Made by a program: the position numbers and the translations under genes. From Hyalangium versicolor (GTDB lineage Bacteria > Myxococcota > Myxococcia > Myxococcales > Myxococcaceae), in contig NZ_JAHXBF010000006.1 of NCBI RefSeq assembly GCF_020103695.1, positions 434,001 through 498,000 of the forward strand: DNA of 64,000 nucleotides, in the 5' to 3' direction. Of this stretch, positions 1 through 8,806 are shown in pieces. Each line of letters starts with the position of its first letter. Positions within the stretch are counted from its first letter, which is position 1. Below the pieces are notes generated by a model. It was not told where the DNA came from and did no database searches. It was given only the letters and a program-made list of their open reading frames with translations.

Positions 1-406
1 TGTGGATGCCCGCGTCGATGATGCGCGCCATCTGCGTCGTCATCGAGTTGTATTTGATCAGCGCCTCGATCGTCAGCTTGTCCTTGAAGAACTTGCGGAT
101 GGAGATGGTGGTGCCGCGCCGGGCGATGGGCGGGATGACGACGTGGATACGGCTGCCGTCGGGCAGACGCGCATCGAGTCGCGGGCGCTCCTCGCTGAGG
201 ACGCGGCCGACGAACTGCGCCATGTTGCGCGCGGCGCCCATCAGGCCTTCCTCGGAGAAGGCGGCGTCTGTCTTGGAGAGGCGGCCCTTGCGCTCGATCC
301 AGATGTCCTGGGGGCCGTTGATCATGATCTCCGACACCGACGGGTCGTCCAGGTACGGGAGGACCGGCTTCAAGAAGGCGCGGAGTGACTCGTTGTACAT
401 CGACAT
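1..406 (-). CDS. CpaF/TadA-family secretion ATPase, N-terminal part (cut by window edge)
   Basis: Only the first 135 codons lie in the window; the rest runs off the left edge. The protein starts MSMYNESLRAFL and contains the stretch DPSVSEIMINGPQDIWIER, typical of the N-terminal domain of CpaF/TadA ATPases, followed by RPRLDARLPDGSRIHVV and IARRGTTISIRKF, which precede the Walker A region in this family. CpaF proteins are cytoplasmic hexameric ATPases that power Flp/Tad pilus or related type II/IV secretion assembly. The catalytic Walker motifs lie outside the window, so activity cannot be judged. The ATG at 406 is the first in-frame methionine after a non-coding gap towards the chromate transporter. 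Confidence 0.85.
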   Translation of the reverse strand, partial: MSMYNESLRAFLKPVLPYLDDPSVSEIMINGPQDIWIERKGRLSKTDAAFSEEGLMGAARNMAQFVGRVLSEERPRLDARLPDGSRIHVVIPPIARRGTTISIRKFFKDKLTIEALIKYNSMTTQMARIIDAGIH

Positions 407-484
407 GGCAACCCCGAGGCTAGCGCGGGCGGAGCCTGGAACCCAAGCGCCCGCGGATGCTTCCCTGCAGGGGGGAGGGGCGGC

Positions 485-1777
485 CTACATCCACCCGAGC
501 GTGTGTATGCCCAGACCCACCCCCGCGGCGGCGGCGATGACGGCCATGGGAGCCAGCCGCGCCTTGGAGCGGAAGAGCACAACGAGGGCGGCGGCGAAGA
601 CGAGCCCGGTGGGCACGTCGCGCACGGCGGTGCGCAGCAGGGGCAGCGCGGTGCCGGCGATGAGGCCTACGACGCCCGCGGTGACGCCCTCGAGGAAGAC
701 GCGGGCGCGAGGGTGGTGCAGCAGGCGCTCCAGCGGATCATGGGCCAGCAGCGTCATGGCGAAGGCGGGGGCGAAGATGCCGGCCGTCATGGCCAGCGCG
801 CCGGGCAGGCCTCCGCCCATGTAGCCCACGAAGGTGCCAAAGATGATGAGGGGGGAGGGCAGCATCCCGCCGAGCGCAAGCCCATCGAGGAACTGGGCAT
901 CGGTCATCCACCCGCCACGGATCACCGCGTCATTCTGGAGGAAGGGGATGGCGGTATAGGCGCCACCGAAGGTGAGCAGGCCGGTGCGCAGGCCGGAACC
1001 GAGCAACGAGAGGGTGCTCGGGGCCGTCCTGACGGCAGTTGCGGCGGTGAGCGGAGCGGCGATCTCGGGGGTGTGGAGGAAGACGAAGCCCACAGTGGCG
1101 GCGGCACACGCGACGGTGAGTCCGAGCGCCGCGGCACGGAGGCCGGTCTGAAGGAGCACGGCGGCGAGGCCCGCCCAAGCGAGGGCAAGGGTGAAGTGGA
1201 CGCCGAGCAACTGGGCGACGGCGGCGAGCAGCGCGATGCCAAGGAAGGCGCGCTGGGTGAAGGCGTGGCTGCCGATGCGGTGGACGGCGCGGACGATGAG
1301 GGCGGCGACGGCGGCCTGGACGGTGGTGAACGCCGCCTTGACCCCGGGCGAGTCGAGGCCCAGCCGCACATAGAGCCACGAGCACAGGAGCATGAGGAGC
1401 AGCCCGGGGAGCATGAAGCCGAGCCCGGCCAGCAGGCCTCCCACGCGGCCTCGGGAGAGCAGGCCGAAGTAGACGCACAGCTCATGGGCCTCGGGGCCAG
1501 GGAGGATCTGGTAGAGGGCCAGGGCGCGGTGGAAGCGAGCGGGGGTGACCCACTTCTCCTCCTCGACGAGCTCCTGGCGAATCATGGCGATCTGCGCGAT
1601 GGGCCCCCCCCAGGCGAGCAGCCCGAAGCGCAGGAAACGCCAGAAGAGGCGTGGGAGCGGCTCGCGGGGAACGTGGGCATCGGGCGCGGAGGAGTCGTGC
1701 GCCTCAAAGGGATTCAAGGTATCTCCCCATGCCCATGACTCTGTGGTCTCCCAAGCCTCTCGTCCAGCAACGAGCAT
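485..1777 (-). CDS. chrA: ChrA-type chromate transporter (two CHR domains)
   Basis: 430-residue membrane protein with two homologous CHR halves. The first half begins around residue 45 with FWRFLRFGLLAWGGPIAQIAM and carries LPGPEAHELCVYFG; the second begins near residue 265 with TGLLTFGGAYTAIPF and carries LPSPLIIFGTFVGY. Both halves hold several hydrophobic helices, as expected for long-chain CHR proteins, which export chromate by an antiport mechanism. The length fits the two-domain family (about 390-450). The first 40 residues are hydrophilic and the exact start is uncertain, since no strong ribosome site precedes position 1777. There is no chrB-like regulator beside it. Chromate as substrate is inferred from the family only. 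Confidence 0.88.
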   Translation of the reverse strand: MLVAGREAWETTESWAWGDTLNPFEAHDSSAPDAHVPREPLPRLFWRFLRFGLLAWGGPIAQIAMIRQELVEEEKWVTPARFHRALALYQILPGPEAHELCVYFGLLSRGRVGGLLAGLGFMLPGLLLMLLCSWLYVRLGLDSPGVKAAFTTVQAAVAALIVRAVHRIGSHAFTQRAFLGIALLAAVAQLLGVHFTLALAWAGLAAVLLQTGLRAAALGLTVACAAATVGFVFLHTPEIAAPLTAATAVRTAPSTLSLLGSGLRTGLLTFGGAYTAIPFLQNDAVIRGGWMTDAQFLDGLALGGMLPSPLIIFGTFVGYMGGGLPGALAMTAGIFAPAFAMTLLAHDPLERLLHHPRARVFLEGVTAGVVGLIAGTALPLLRTAVRDVPTGLVFAAALVVLFRSKARLAPMAVIAAAAGVGLGIHTLGWM

Positions 1778-1842
1778 GCAACCGGTTTTTCACCCAACCC
1801 GGCACGTAGGCGTGCTTGAATGTGACGTATGAGGGAGGGTGC

Positions 1843-2541
1843 ATGAGGGAGATGCTGCCGGACGATTGGCGCGCGGTATTGAAGGAGACGCTGGAGTCCC
1901 CCACGTTCCGCAAGCTCGAGCGCTTCGTGGAGGGGGAGCGGAAGCAGCACACCGTCTATCCCCCCGAGGAGGATCTCTTTTCGGCGTTCCGGTTGACACC
2001 GTACGAGGGCGTCCGGGTGTTGTTGCTGGGGCAGGATCCGTATCACGGGGCCGGGCAGGCGCACGGGCTGGCGTTCTCGGTCCGGCCAGGGGTGGCACTG
2101 CCGCCCTCGCTGGTGAACATCTTCAAGGAGCTCCAGAGCGACCTGGGGATGCCGCCACCCACGAGCGGCTCGCTGGTGCGCTGGGCGGAGCAGGGGGTGC
2201 TGTTGCTCAACGCGGTGCTCACGGTCCGTGAAAGCGAGGCCAACAGCCACGCGGGGCAGGGCTGGGAGGACTTCACGGATTCGGTCATCCGGGCGGTGAA
2301 TGCGAAGCCGGAGCCGGTGGTGTTCCTGTTGTGGGGCAACTACGCGCGCAAGAAGCGCAAGCTCATCGACACCGGGCGGCACGACATTATCGAATCGCCA
2401 CACCCCTCGCCGCTGTCAGCCATGGGAGGCTTCTTCGGCAGCCGTCCGTTCAGCCGGATCAACGACGCGCTGGTGTTGCATGGACAACCGCCCATCGACT
2501 GGCACCTGCCCTCGGAGGCTACACGCGGTTCGCGTTCCTAG
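1843..2541 (+). CDS. ung: Uracil-DNA glycosylase, family 1
   Basis: 232 residues, the normal size of family 1 uracil-DNA glycosylase, which removes uracil from DNA as the first step of base excision repair. The water-activating motif GQDPYH is present (Asp65, His68), followed by GLAFSVRPG and PPSLVNIFKEL; the second catalytic loop HPSPLSA contains His187, and LLLNAVLTV gives the uracil-binding strand. The chosen ATG sits six bases after a GAGGGAGGG ribosome site, which favours it over an upstream in-frame TTG at 1816. The gene appears to be monocistronic, with the divergent chromate transporter upstream. Confidence 0.96.
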   Translation: MREMLPDDWRAVLKETLESPTFRKLERFVEGERKQHTVYPPEEDLFSAFRLTPYEGVRVLLLGQDPYHGAGQAHGLAFSVRPGVALPPSLVNIFKELQSDLGMPPPTSGSLVRWAEQGVLLLNAVLTVRESEANSHAGQGWEDFTDSVIRAVNAKPEPVVFLLWGNYARKKRKLIDTGRHDIIESPHPSPLSAMGGFFGSRPFSRINDALVLHGQPPIDWHLPSEATRGSRS

Positions 2542-2622
2542 CCGTGCCTGTGCGCTGTCCGACAGTCATTGGGGCAGGAATGCCCGGCGACCCGACAGGT
2601 TGGAGCAGGATGGGGGTGATCC

Positions 2623-4356
2623 ATGTCCCAGATCGGCGTCCCATCCGCGAGTCTTCTCCCGAACCACCGGGACGCTCATCGTTCCGAGGGGCGTGACGCG
2701 CGAGATGAGGGCATCGACACCGCCCTCTTCGAGCAGATGGCGGAGGGCGTCACTGTCTTCCGGCGGGACGCGACCTACCGATACGTCAATGCATTCGCCG
2801 AGCGCCTTCTTGGCAAGTCGCGGCAGGAGCTGGTCGAGCACTGCATCTGGGACGTCTTCCCCGGGGCAGGGGAGAGCGCATTCCATCGTGCGTTCCTCCA
2901 GGTCGTCGAGACGGGCCATGCGCTGGAGATCGAGCACTGTTACAAGCCCTGGGACCGCTGGTTCCGGCAGCGGCTCTACCTCCGCGGCGAGCTCATCTAC
3001 GTGTTCTCGCAGGACGTGACGGAGCAGAAGCGTGCCGAGCTCGAGCGCGCCGAGTCCTACCAGTTCACCGAGCAGCTCTATGAACAGGCGCGGCTGGCGC
3101 AGCAGCGCGCCGCCTTCCTGGCCAGGGCCAGCGAGGTGCTGGCGTCCTCTCTGGATTCAGACGAGATCCTCCGCAGCCTGGCGTATCTGGCCGTTCCGAC
3201 GCTCGGGGACTGGTGCGCGGTGGATGTGGCCACGGATGAGGGCGCGGTCCGGCGGGTGGCCACCGTGCACCTGGAGGCCGAGCGCCTCGCTCAGGGAGAG
3301 GCATTCCAGGCGAAGTACCCCGTCACCCTCGAGGACCCCCACGGCATTGGCAAGGTGCTGCGCACGGGTATCTCGCAGTACGTGCTGGAGGTCTCGGACG
3401 AGCTCCTCGACCAGAGTCTCTCGGACCCCGAGCGCCGCCACGACGTTCGGGAGCTTGGGGTCAAATCCATCATCATCGTCCCGCTCAGCAGCCGGGGCCG
3501 GACGCTGGCGGCCCTCTCGCTCATCTACGCGGACTCGAATCGGCGGTACACACAGGCGGATGTGCAGCTCGCGGAGGATCTGGCCCGGCGCGCGGCGACG
3601 TCCCTGGACAATGGCCTGCTCTATAAGGAGGCCCAGGAGGCCATCCAGGCGCGAGACTCTTTCCTGTCCGTCGCCTCCCACGAGCTGAACACTCCGCTCA
3701 CTTCGCTCAGCCTGAACATCCAGGCGCTGCAGCGGGCCCTCCAGCAGGCGTCCGCGGGCTCCAGCACTCCACTCCAGGAGACGGCGACCGTGAAGCTCCA
3801 GGCGGTGCACCGGCAGATCTCCCGCCTGGCCAACCTGATCCACGAGCTGTTGGACGTGTCCCGCATCACCGCGGGCAAGCTCCGGCTCGAGCCCGAGGAG
3901 GTGGAGCTGACCTCGCTCACGCGCGAGCTGGTGCCACGCTTCGCGGAGGACCTCTCCCGGGCTGGCTGCGAGCTGAGGATGGTGACCCCTGAGGCGCCCG
4001 TGGTGGGGTACTGGGATCGGCTGCGCGTGGAGCAGGTCCTCCAGAACCTGCTGTCGAACGCCCTCAAGTACGGGCCGGGCTTTCCCATCCAGCTCCACAT
4101 CTCCGCGGACGCGCGGTCGGCCCGGGTGGTGGTGAAGGACAAGGGCATCGGCATCTCGATCGAAGATCAGTCCCGGCTCTTCCAGCGCTTCGAGCGCCTC
4201 GCCAGCGAGCGGCACTACAGCGGATTCGGGCTGGGGCTGTGGATCGTCCGGCAGATCCTGGACGCCATGGGCGGGAGCATCCACGTGGAGAGCGCTCCGG
4301 GGCAGGGCTCGGTCTTCACGGTGGAACTGCCGCTGCGCCCTCCGCCGCTCTGCTAG
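2623..4356 (+). CDS. Soluble PAS-GAF sensor histidine kinase
   Basis: 577 residues without membrane segments, so a cytoplasmic sensor. Order of parts: a PAS domain (about 30-140), a GAF domain (about 170-325), a HisKA dimerisation domain with phospho-acceptor His353 in SVASHELNTPLTSLS, and a HATPase_c domain with the N box NLLSNALKYG, the G1 box DKGIGIS and the G2 box GFGLGLWIV. The protein should autophosphorylate and pass the phosphate to a response regulator, but no regulator gene is adjacent, so it is an orphan kinase as is common in myxobacteria. The signal is unknown. The DUF3592 gene follows after 9 bases and may be co-transcribed. Confidence 0.93.
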   Translation: MSQIGVPSASLLPNHRDAHRSEGRDARDEGIDTALFEQMAEGVTVFRRDATYRYVNAFAERLLGKSRQELVEHCIWDVFPGAGESAFHRAFLQVVETGHALEIEHCYKPWDRWFRQRLYLRGELIYVFSQDVTEQKRAELERAESYQFTEQLYEQARLAQQRAAFLARASEVLASSLDSDEILRSLAYLAVPTLGDWCAVDVATDEGAVRRVATVHLEAERLAQGEAFQAKYPVTLEDPHGIGKVLRTGISQYVLEVSDELLDQSLSDPERRHDVRELGVKSIIIVPLSSRGRTLAALSLIYADSNRRYTQADVQLAEDLARRAATSLDNGLLYKEAQEAIQARDSFLSVASHELNTPLTSLSLNIQALQRALQQASAGSSTPLQETATVKLQAVHRQISRLANLIHELLDVSRITAGKLRLEPEEVELTSLTRELVPRFAEDLSRAGCELRMVTPEAPVVGYWDRLRVEQVLQNLLSNALKYGPGFPIQLHISADARSARVVVKDKGIGISIEDQSRLFQRFERLASERHYSGFGLGLWIVRQILDAMGGSIHVESAPGQGSVFTVELPLRPPPLC

Positions 4357-4365
4357 GGTGGAGGC

Positions 4366-4866
4366 GTGTGGCTGCTCTGGGGAGTCCTCCACTTCATCTG
4401 TGCGGTGTTCGCCGTCACCGGCATCGCGTTCCTCGTCGCGGGGCTGAAGGACGCCTGGAAGGCGGCCCGCACCCGGAGCTGGCCCACGGCTCCTGGCATC
4501 ATCGTCTCCGCCGAGGAATTGCAGCACTCCCGGCAGATGCCCGCCGAGGCCGGAGGCGGCTCCCGCATCCACTATGAGGCGCGGATCCACTACGAATACA
4601 CCGTCGGCCGAGTCCATATCGGCTCGACGGTTGTAAGGCTCGGCCCCACGGAGTCGACCCATGAAGTGGGGGTGCAGTCCACACTCGCCAGATACCTCCC
4701 TGGCCAACAGGTCCGGGTCTCCTATAACCCAGGGGATCCGACCGATTCGGTCCTCGAGCCGGGCCTTCGCCCTCTGGATTTCACTCGGGCTATCGTGGGG
4801 CTGGTGCTGCTGGGAGTTGCGGTGTCGATGGAACTCGTGGCGCGCTGGTTCGCCGCGAAGGTGTAG
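4366..4866 (+). CDS. DUF3592 membrane protein
   Basis: 166 residues with a GTG start nine bases after the kinase stop codon. It has an N-terminal membrane helix (residues 2-25), a DUF3592 body with SWPTAPGIIVSAEE and HYEARIHYEYTVG, the region YLPGQQVRVSYNPGDPTDS, and a second hydrophobic helix near residues 143-158. DUF3592 proteins are small membrane proteins with a beta-rich loop between two helices; their biochemical role is not known. Tight spacing suggests an operon with the histidine kinase, so a link to that sensor is possible but unproven. Confidence 0.8.
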   Translation: MWLLWGVLHFICAVFAVTGIAFLVAGLKDAWKAARTRSWPTAPGIIVSAEELQHSRQMPAEAGGGSRIHYEARIHYEYTVGRVHIGSTVVRLGPTESTHEVGVQSTLARYLPGQQVRVSYNPGDPTDSVLEPGLRPLDFTRAIVGLVLLGVAVSMELVARWFAAKV

Positions 4867-4988
4867 GTCTCTTGGCCCATGAAAACCTAACGGGTGCAAT
4901 GGGATCAAAATGATCGCGGCCCTGAAGCAACCGCCCCCCCAACCCGGCGATAATCCAGCAACGACTCATTCCTATCGAGGTTGCCGTC

Positions 4989-6026
4989 ATGTCCGTCCGC
5001 TCTACGAACTCGTCTGGCTCCGGCCTGGTCAATCGTTCCACCACGCAGGACAAGCCTGCTGCCACGTCCGAGAAGAACACGGTGGCGCAGCCGAAGTCCT
5101 CGGGCCTGCCGGACCAGTTGCAGAGCAGCTTCGAGCGGAGCGGGGAGATCAACCGGAACTGGAACAAGACGTACAGCTCGGACCGCCCCATGTACACGCC
5201 GAAGCTGCCCACCACGGGCGTGGGCGGGGCGCTGGCGGGCCTGCTGGGCAAGCTGCCGAAGCTCACCAAGGAGGGCAGCTTCGAGAAGGGCGTCTCCGCT
5301 TACAAGAAGGAGGGCAGCTTCGGAGACCCGAACGGCGTCGCCTCCGGTACGTACAAGTTGAGCGCGCTCGAGGCCTCGGTGAATGGCAAGGGCTCGGTGA
5401 CGCTGGAGAACGGCGCCCTTTCGGCGCACGGTGAGGTGCACGCCCAGGCCACGCTGCTCGACGCGGCGGCCAACTTCCGCGCGAAGCTGGGCCCGGTGTC
5501 CGCCGACGGCGAGGCCCACGCCTACGCGGGCGTGAAGGCCAACGCGAGCGGCGACGCCATCATCGATCCGATCAACGGCAAGTACGTGCTGGATGCCGGT
5601 GCGGATGCGTTCGCGGGCGCCCGTATCGGCGCGTCGGCCAACGTGAACCTGGGTGACTACGGCGGCGTGCACGGCACTGCGGAGGCCTGGGCGGGCATCG
5701 GCGTGACGGCCAAGGCGCACGTGGGCCTGGAGAACGGCCGGTTCTCGGCGCGCTTCGAGCTCGGCGCGGCGCTCGGCCTCGGCTTCAAGCTGGGCTTCGG
5801 TGTCGACATCAACTTCAAGAAGATCGGTGAGGGCATCAAGAACATCTTCAAGAAGCCGGTCGAGATCGTGAAGAACGTCGGCGAGAAGGTCGGCAACTTC
5901 TTCAAGAGCGCGGCCTCGGGCGTGACGAACGCCGTGAAGGACGCGGGCCACGCCATCGCCGAGGGCGTCAAGTCGGTGGGCAAGGCGGTGGGCGACACCG
6001 TCAAGAAGATCTTCAGCGGCTGGTGA
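4989..6026 (+). CDS. Unrecognised protein with Ser/Asn-rich head, Ala/Gly core and amphipathic C-terminal helices
   Basis: 345 residues that I do not recognise. The first 50 are rich in Ser, Thr, Asn and Gln with no signal peptide. Residues about 115-255 form a repetitive Ala/Gly/His/Asp-rich stretch with phrases such as GEVHAQATLLDAAANF, GEAHAYAGVKANASGD and GTAEAWAGIGVTAKAHVG, recurring at beta-repeat-like intervals. The last 75 residues are a run of Lys-rich amphipathic helices (KKIGEGIKNIFKKP, NVGEKVGNFFKSAAS, SVGKAVGDTVKKIFSGW) of the kind seen in membrane-active or lipid-binding proteins. An inverted repeat GATCA-AAA-TGATC lies at 4903-4915 upstream. A terminator follows at 6086, so the gene appears monocistronic. 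Function is unknown; a secreted membrane-active protein or a storage or scaffold role are guesses. Confidence 0.75.
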   Translation: MSVRSTNSSGSGLVNRSTTQDKPAATSEKNTVAQPKSSGLPDQLQSSFERSGEINRNWNKTYSSDRPMYTPKLPTTGVGGALAGLLGKLPKLTKEGSFEKGVSAYKKEGSFGDPNGVASGTYKLSALEASVNGKGSVTLENGALSAHGEVHAQATLLDAAANFRAKLGPVSADGEAHAYAGVKANASGDAIIDPINGKYVLDAGADAFAGARIGASANVNLGDYGGVHGTAEAWAGIGVTAKAHVGLENGRFSARFELGAALGLGFKLGFGVDINFKKIGEGIKNIFKKPVEIVKNVGEKVGNFFKSAASGVTNAVKDAGHAIAEGVKSVGKAVGDTVKKIFSGW

Positions 6027-6085
6027 TGTGAGCCCGGGTGGCGGGCCTGTTGTCGCGGTCCGCCATCAAGCCTGAAGAACCTTGG

Positions 6086-6125
6086 AGGGGCAGGGGCGCG
6101 GCTCGCGTCATCTGCCCCTTTTCTG
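6086..6125 (+). terminator. Intrinsic terminator after the unrecognised helical protein
   Basis: A perfect 8-bp stem (AGGGGCAG at 6086-6093 pairing with CTGCCCCT at 6112-6119) is followed directly by TTTTCT. It lies 60 bases after the stop codon of the upstream gene and just before the start of the TPR gene. Confidence 0.7.
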
Positions 6126-6139
6126 TTATCTGGGACTGC

Positions 6140-7324
6140 ATGAGCACTCCACATTACGAGACCCTCCTGAAGTCGGGTGATCTGGTGCAGGGACGTGCGG
6201 AGGCCGAGGCGGCCCTCAAGCGCGATCCGAAGGACCGCCGGGCCCTGCTGGCGCTGGCGAAGCTGGCGGCGTTCGAAGGCGACGAGGCCCGGGCGGAGTC
6301 GCTCCTGGCGCGCGCGGCCGGTGGCACCCAGAAGGACGAAGAGGACGCCATGCTGGTGAAGGCGGCGCTCCTCATGCGGAAGGGAGATCCGCAGGCGGCG
6401 GGGCAGCTGTACCTGAAGCTGGCGGAGGATCCGCCGCGCGCCGAGGCGCTGTACGGCGTGGGCTTCCTGCTGGCCGAGGCGGAGGAGAACGAGCTGGCGC
6501 GCAAGGCGCTGCAGAAGGCGGTGGATCTCGAGCCCCAGGAGGCCGTGTACCACTTCCAGCTGGCGCGGGTGCAGTTCGCGCTGGGGCAGATGAAGGAGGC
6601 CTTCGAGCACCTGGAGACGTCGCTCAAGCTGAACCCGGCGCACATTCCTTCCTACGTGGTGTTCGCGATCGCGATGCAGGCGGGTGGTGAGCTGGACGCG
6701 GCGGAGGACATCCTGCGCCAGGGCCTCAAGGCGTTCCCGGAGGATCCGTACCTGCTGCAGTCGTTGTGCAACGTGCTGGCGGCGAAGGGGGACTGGGCGG
6801 GAGCGGCGGAGGCTGCGGAGAAGCTGGCGAGTGTGCAGCCGAACCATCCGGCGGCGATCAGCAACCTGGCGCGTTTCCGGATGGTGCAGCGCCGGTTCGG
6901 CGATGCGCTCTCGCTGTGCCAGGCGTTGGCGGAGCGGGGGATGGCCACGGTGGAGAGCCGCTCGGTGGAGGCGATGATCTACGAGGCGATGAATCCCCCG
7001 GATCTCGAGGGCGCGGCGGCGGCATGGCGCGCGGCGATGGCGCTGGATCCGAAGGAGTGGGGGGCGGCCAACAACCTGGGCAACCTGCTCATGCGGATGC
7101 CGGAGCTGCCGGACGCGGCGAAGCAGGCGCGAGAGGTGTTGGAGGAGGGCCTGCGCCGGAGTCCGGATCGTCCCGAGTTGCAGCTCAACCTGGCGCTGGC
7201 GTGCATGAAGCTGGGCGACAAGGCGAAGGCGAAGGAGTTGGCGAAGGTGCTGGTGGGGCGCGGGCCGTCGTTGGAGGAGTCGATCCGCCAGCAGGCCGAG
7301 CAACTGCTCAAGCACGCCAACTGA
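6140..7324 (+). CDS. Tetratricopeptide-repeat protein
   Basis: 394 residues, almost wholly made of tandem TPR units, seen as repeated pairs of 17-residue helices ending in pattern-like segments such as LKRDPKDRRALLALAKL, VDLEPQEAVYHFQLARVQF, LKLNPAHIPSYVVFAIAM and LEEGLRRSPDRPELQLNLAL. TPR arrays make protein-protein contacts. There is no signal peptide, so it is probably cytoplasmic. The ATG at 6140 is preferred because the upstream in-frame extension runs through the terminator hairpin. No partner is indicated by the neighbours. Confidence 0.85.
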   Translation: MSTPHYETLLKSGDLVQGRAEAEAALKRDPKDRRALLALAKLAAFEGDEARAESLLARAAGGTQKDEEDAMLVKAALLMRKGDPQAAGQLYLKLAEDPPRAEALYGVGFLLAEAEENELARKALQKAVDLEPQEAVYHFQLARVQFALGQMKEAFEHLETSLKLNPAHIPSYVVFAIAMQAGGELDAAEDILRQGLKAFPEDPYLLQSLCNVLAAKGDWAGAAEAAEKLASVQPNHPAAISNLARFRMVQRRFGDALSLCQALAERGMATVESRSVEAMIYEAMNPPDLEGAAAAWRAAMALDPKEWGAANNLGNLLMRMPELPDAAKQAREVLEEGLRRSPDRPELQLNLALACMKLGDKAKAKELAKVLVGRGPSLEESIRQQAEQLLKHAN

Positions 7325-7355
7325 GCACGGACGCCCGAGGACGCAGGCGCTGCCT

Positions 7356-8072
7356 ATGACTGGACTGCGTTGGGGCCGGGTGTGGCTGCTGGCCCTTGTT
7401 GCGTTGGTGGCCTGCGCGACACCCTCTATCCGAGCGAATGAGCCCGCTGGGTGCGAAGAGGCGGCGGAAGCCGTCTCCTTCGAAGAAGCGTGCGTGGAGG
7501 AGAGCAGCCTGCTGGTGCTCTGCGCCGGAGAGCGCTGTGGGCTCTACCGATGCCGCGAGGTGATGGAGGCCTCTTCTGCTGGGCGTGTGGTGCTCGCCCG
7601 GGGGGCGGTCTTGGCGCTACCCCAGGCCCAAGGAGGGGCGCAGCGATACTGGGGGAGCGCGCAGGAGTTGCCACAGGACTCGCGCCCGGTGTTCATCATT
7701 CCGTGGGATGCGAAGCCAGAGCTGCTACCCAGCCAGAAACAGGCGCTGGAGGCGGCGGCTTCTGAACGCAAGAAGCCACACGAGCGGCACCCCATCTTTC
7801 CGCAAGCGTTCAGGGCCTGGTTTGCCGAGAGGGGCATCGACATCGACGAGTACGTGATGCCGCTGGCGGTGGAGAAGCACCGCAGCATTCATCGTGGGGA
7901 GCGGGGAGGTCCTTGGAATGATGCATGGCGGAAGTTCATCGAGAGCCACCAACAGAGGGTGACGAAAGCCGAGATCTATCGGTATGCGGGACAGCTCCTC
8001 TACGAGTTCCAGCTGTTCGGCCCCGTGGTGCCGTATTGGAAGCAGCCGCCACCGCTGTCTTCGGGGCAGTGA
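7356..8072 (+). CDS. TIGR02269-family lipoprotein, SitA-like toxin candidate
   Basis: 238 residues. A hydrophobic leader ends in the lipobox LVAC, predicting a lipid-anchored secreted protein. A short Cys-rich part follows (GCEEAAEAVSFEEACVEESS, LCAGERCGLYRC), and the C-terminal third contains KHRSIHRGERGGPWNDAW. This layout matches the Myxococcus paralogous lipoprotein family TIGR02269. As I recall, this family includes SitA-type toxins, which are handed between kin cells by TraA/TraB outer-membrane exchange and carry variable C-terminal toxin domains. The H-x3-H then W-N-x2-W pattern resembles His-Me/HNH-type nuclease tails, which is an inference. The next gene, 6 bases on, is a double-CXXCG protein, the expected immunity partner. 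Confidence 0.75.
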   Translation: MTGLRWGRVWLLALVALVACATPSIRANEPAGCEEAAEAVSFEEACVEESSLLVLCAGERCGLYRCREVMEASSAGRVVLARGAVLALPQAQGGAQRYWGSAQELPQDSRPVFIIPWDAKPELLPSQKQALEAAASERKKPHERHPIFPQAFRAWFAERGIDIDEYVMPLAVEKHRSIHRGERGGPWNDAWRKFIESHQQRVTKAEIYRYAGQLLYEFQLFGPVVPYWKQPPPLSSGQ

Positions 8073-8078
8073 GGGGCT

Positions 8079-8792
8079 ATGCGATTCTACTGGCTGCGCA
8101 GTGTCCCGCATCCGCGTTACTCGGGCTGGTACACGTACGGGCACAAGTGGAGCTTGCCTGGCGTGCACTGTCCTGCGTGCCATGACACCTGGGCGGCGAC
8201 AGGACATGCCTATCCCTCAGTGGATCTGTCGCATCTGCCCGCTTCCGAGCAGAAGAAGTATCTCCCTCGAGTGGAGGAGGACTATGCGGAGTTCGAGCGG
8301 CTGCGCGAGCAGGTGCGTCCGCTGGTACCTCCTGGAGTTCCCCTCTGGCCCGGTACCCAGCTCGGCCCGATGAATGGCGCGGCCCAGGGAGAGTTCGCTC
8401 CGCTGGTCCTGGTGAATTCATGGGAACTGTTGATGTGGCGAGAGCGGTTCGAGCGCCTTCAGGCCGAAAGTTTGATGGGCCTGAAGGGTTGCCGCACGGA
8501 GTTGCGCTTCCGCAAGAAGAGCCCGCCGGAGTTGCTGGAGATGGAACTGCTGCCCAGGGGAGAGCTTCACCCGGAATGCCTGCCTCCACGCCCGCCACCT
8601 TGCCCGAAGTGTGGGGGAGATGGCTTCAAGCTTCCGGATGAGCCTGTCCTGCTCGAAGCCTCTCTACCGCAAGATCTGGATCTGTTCCGGCTGGCCGGAA
8701 CGATGATCCTCGCTACCGAGCGCTTCGTGGAGACCGTGCGGCGCCTGGGCTACGAGCAGGACATTGCCTTCCGCGAACTATCGGCGCGCTGA
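8079..8792 (+). CDS. Double-CXXCG motif protein, SitI-like immunity candidate
   Basis: 237 residues and cytoplasmic (no signal peptide). Two cysteine pairs are visible: HCPACHDTW near residue 30 and PCPKCGGDGF near residue 172, fitting the myxobacterial double-CXXCG family TIGR02264, although the first pair here is CPAC-H rather than CXXCG. Members commonly sit directly downstream of TIGR02269 lipoproteins; the 6-base gap shows co-transcription. The likely job is to neutralise the toxin delivered by the upstream lipoprotein. The Cys pairs probably bind zinc. The toxin-immunity role is inferred from family and context and is not proven. Confidence 0.72.
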   Translation: MRFYWLRSVPHPRYSGWYTYGHKWSLPGVHCPACHDTWAATGHAYPSVDLSHLPASEQKKYLPRVEEDYAEFERLREQVRPLVPPGVPLWPGTQLGPMNGAAQGEFAPLVLVNSWELLMWRERFERLQAESLMGLKGCRTELRFRKKSPPELLEMELLPRGELHPECLPPRPPPCPKCGGDGFKLPDEPVLLEASLPQDLDLFRLAGTMILATERFVETVRRLGYEQDIAFRELSAR

Positions 8793-8806
8793 GTGGCCTA
8801 CCATTC

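Noticed and set aside
1816..1842. TTG start giving a longer uracil-DNA glycosylase
   Set aside because: The ribosome site GAGGGAGGG lies between this TTG and ATG 1843, which favours the ATG.
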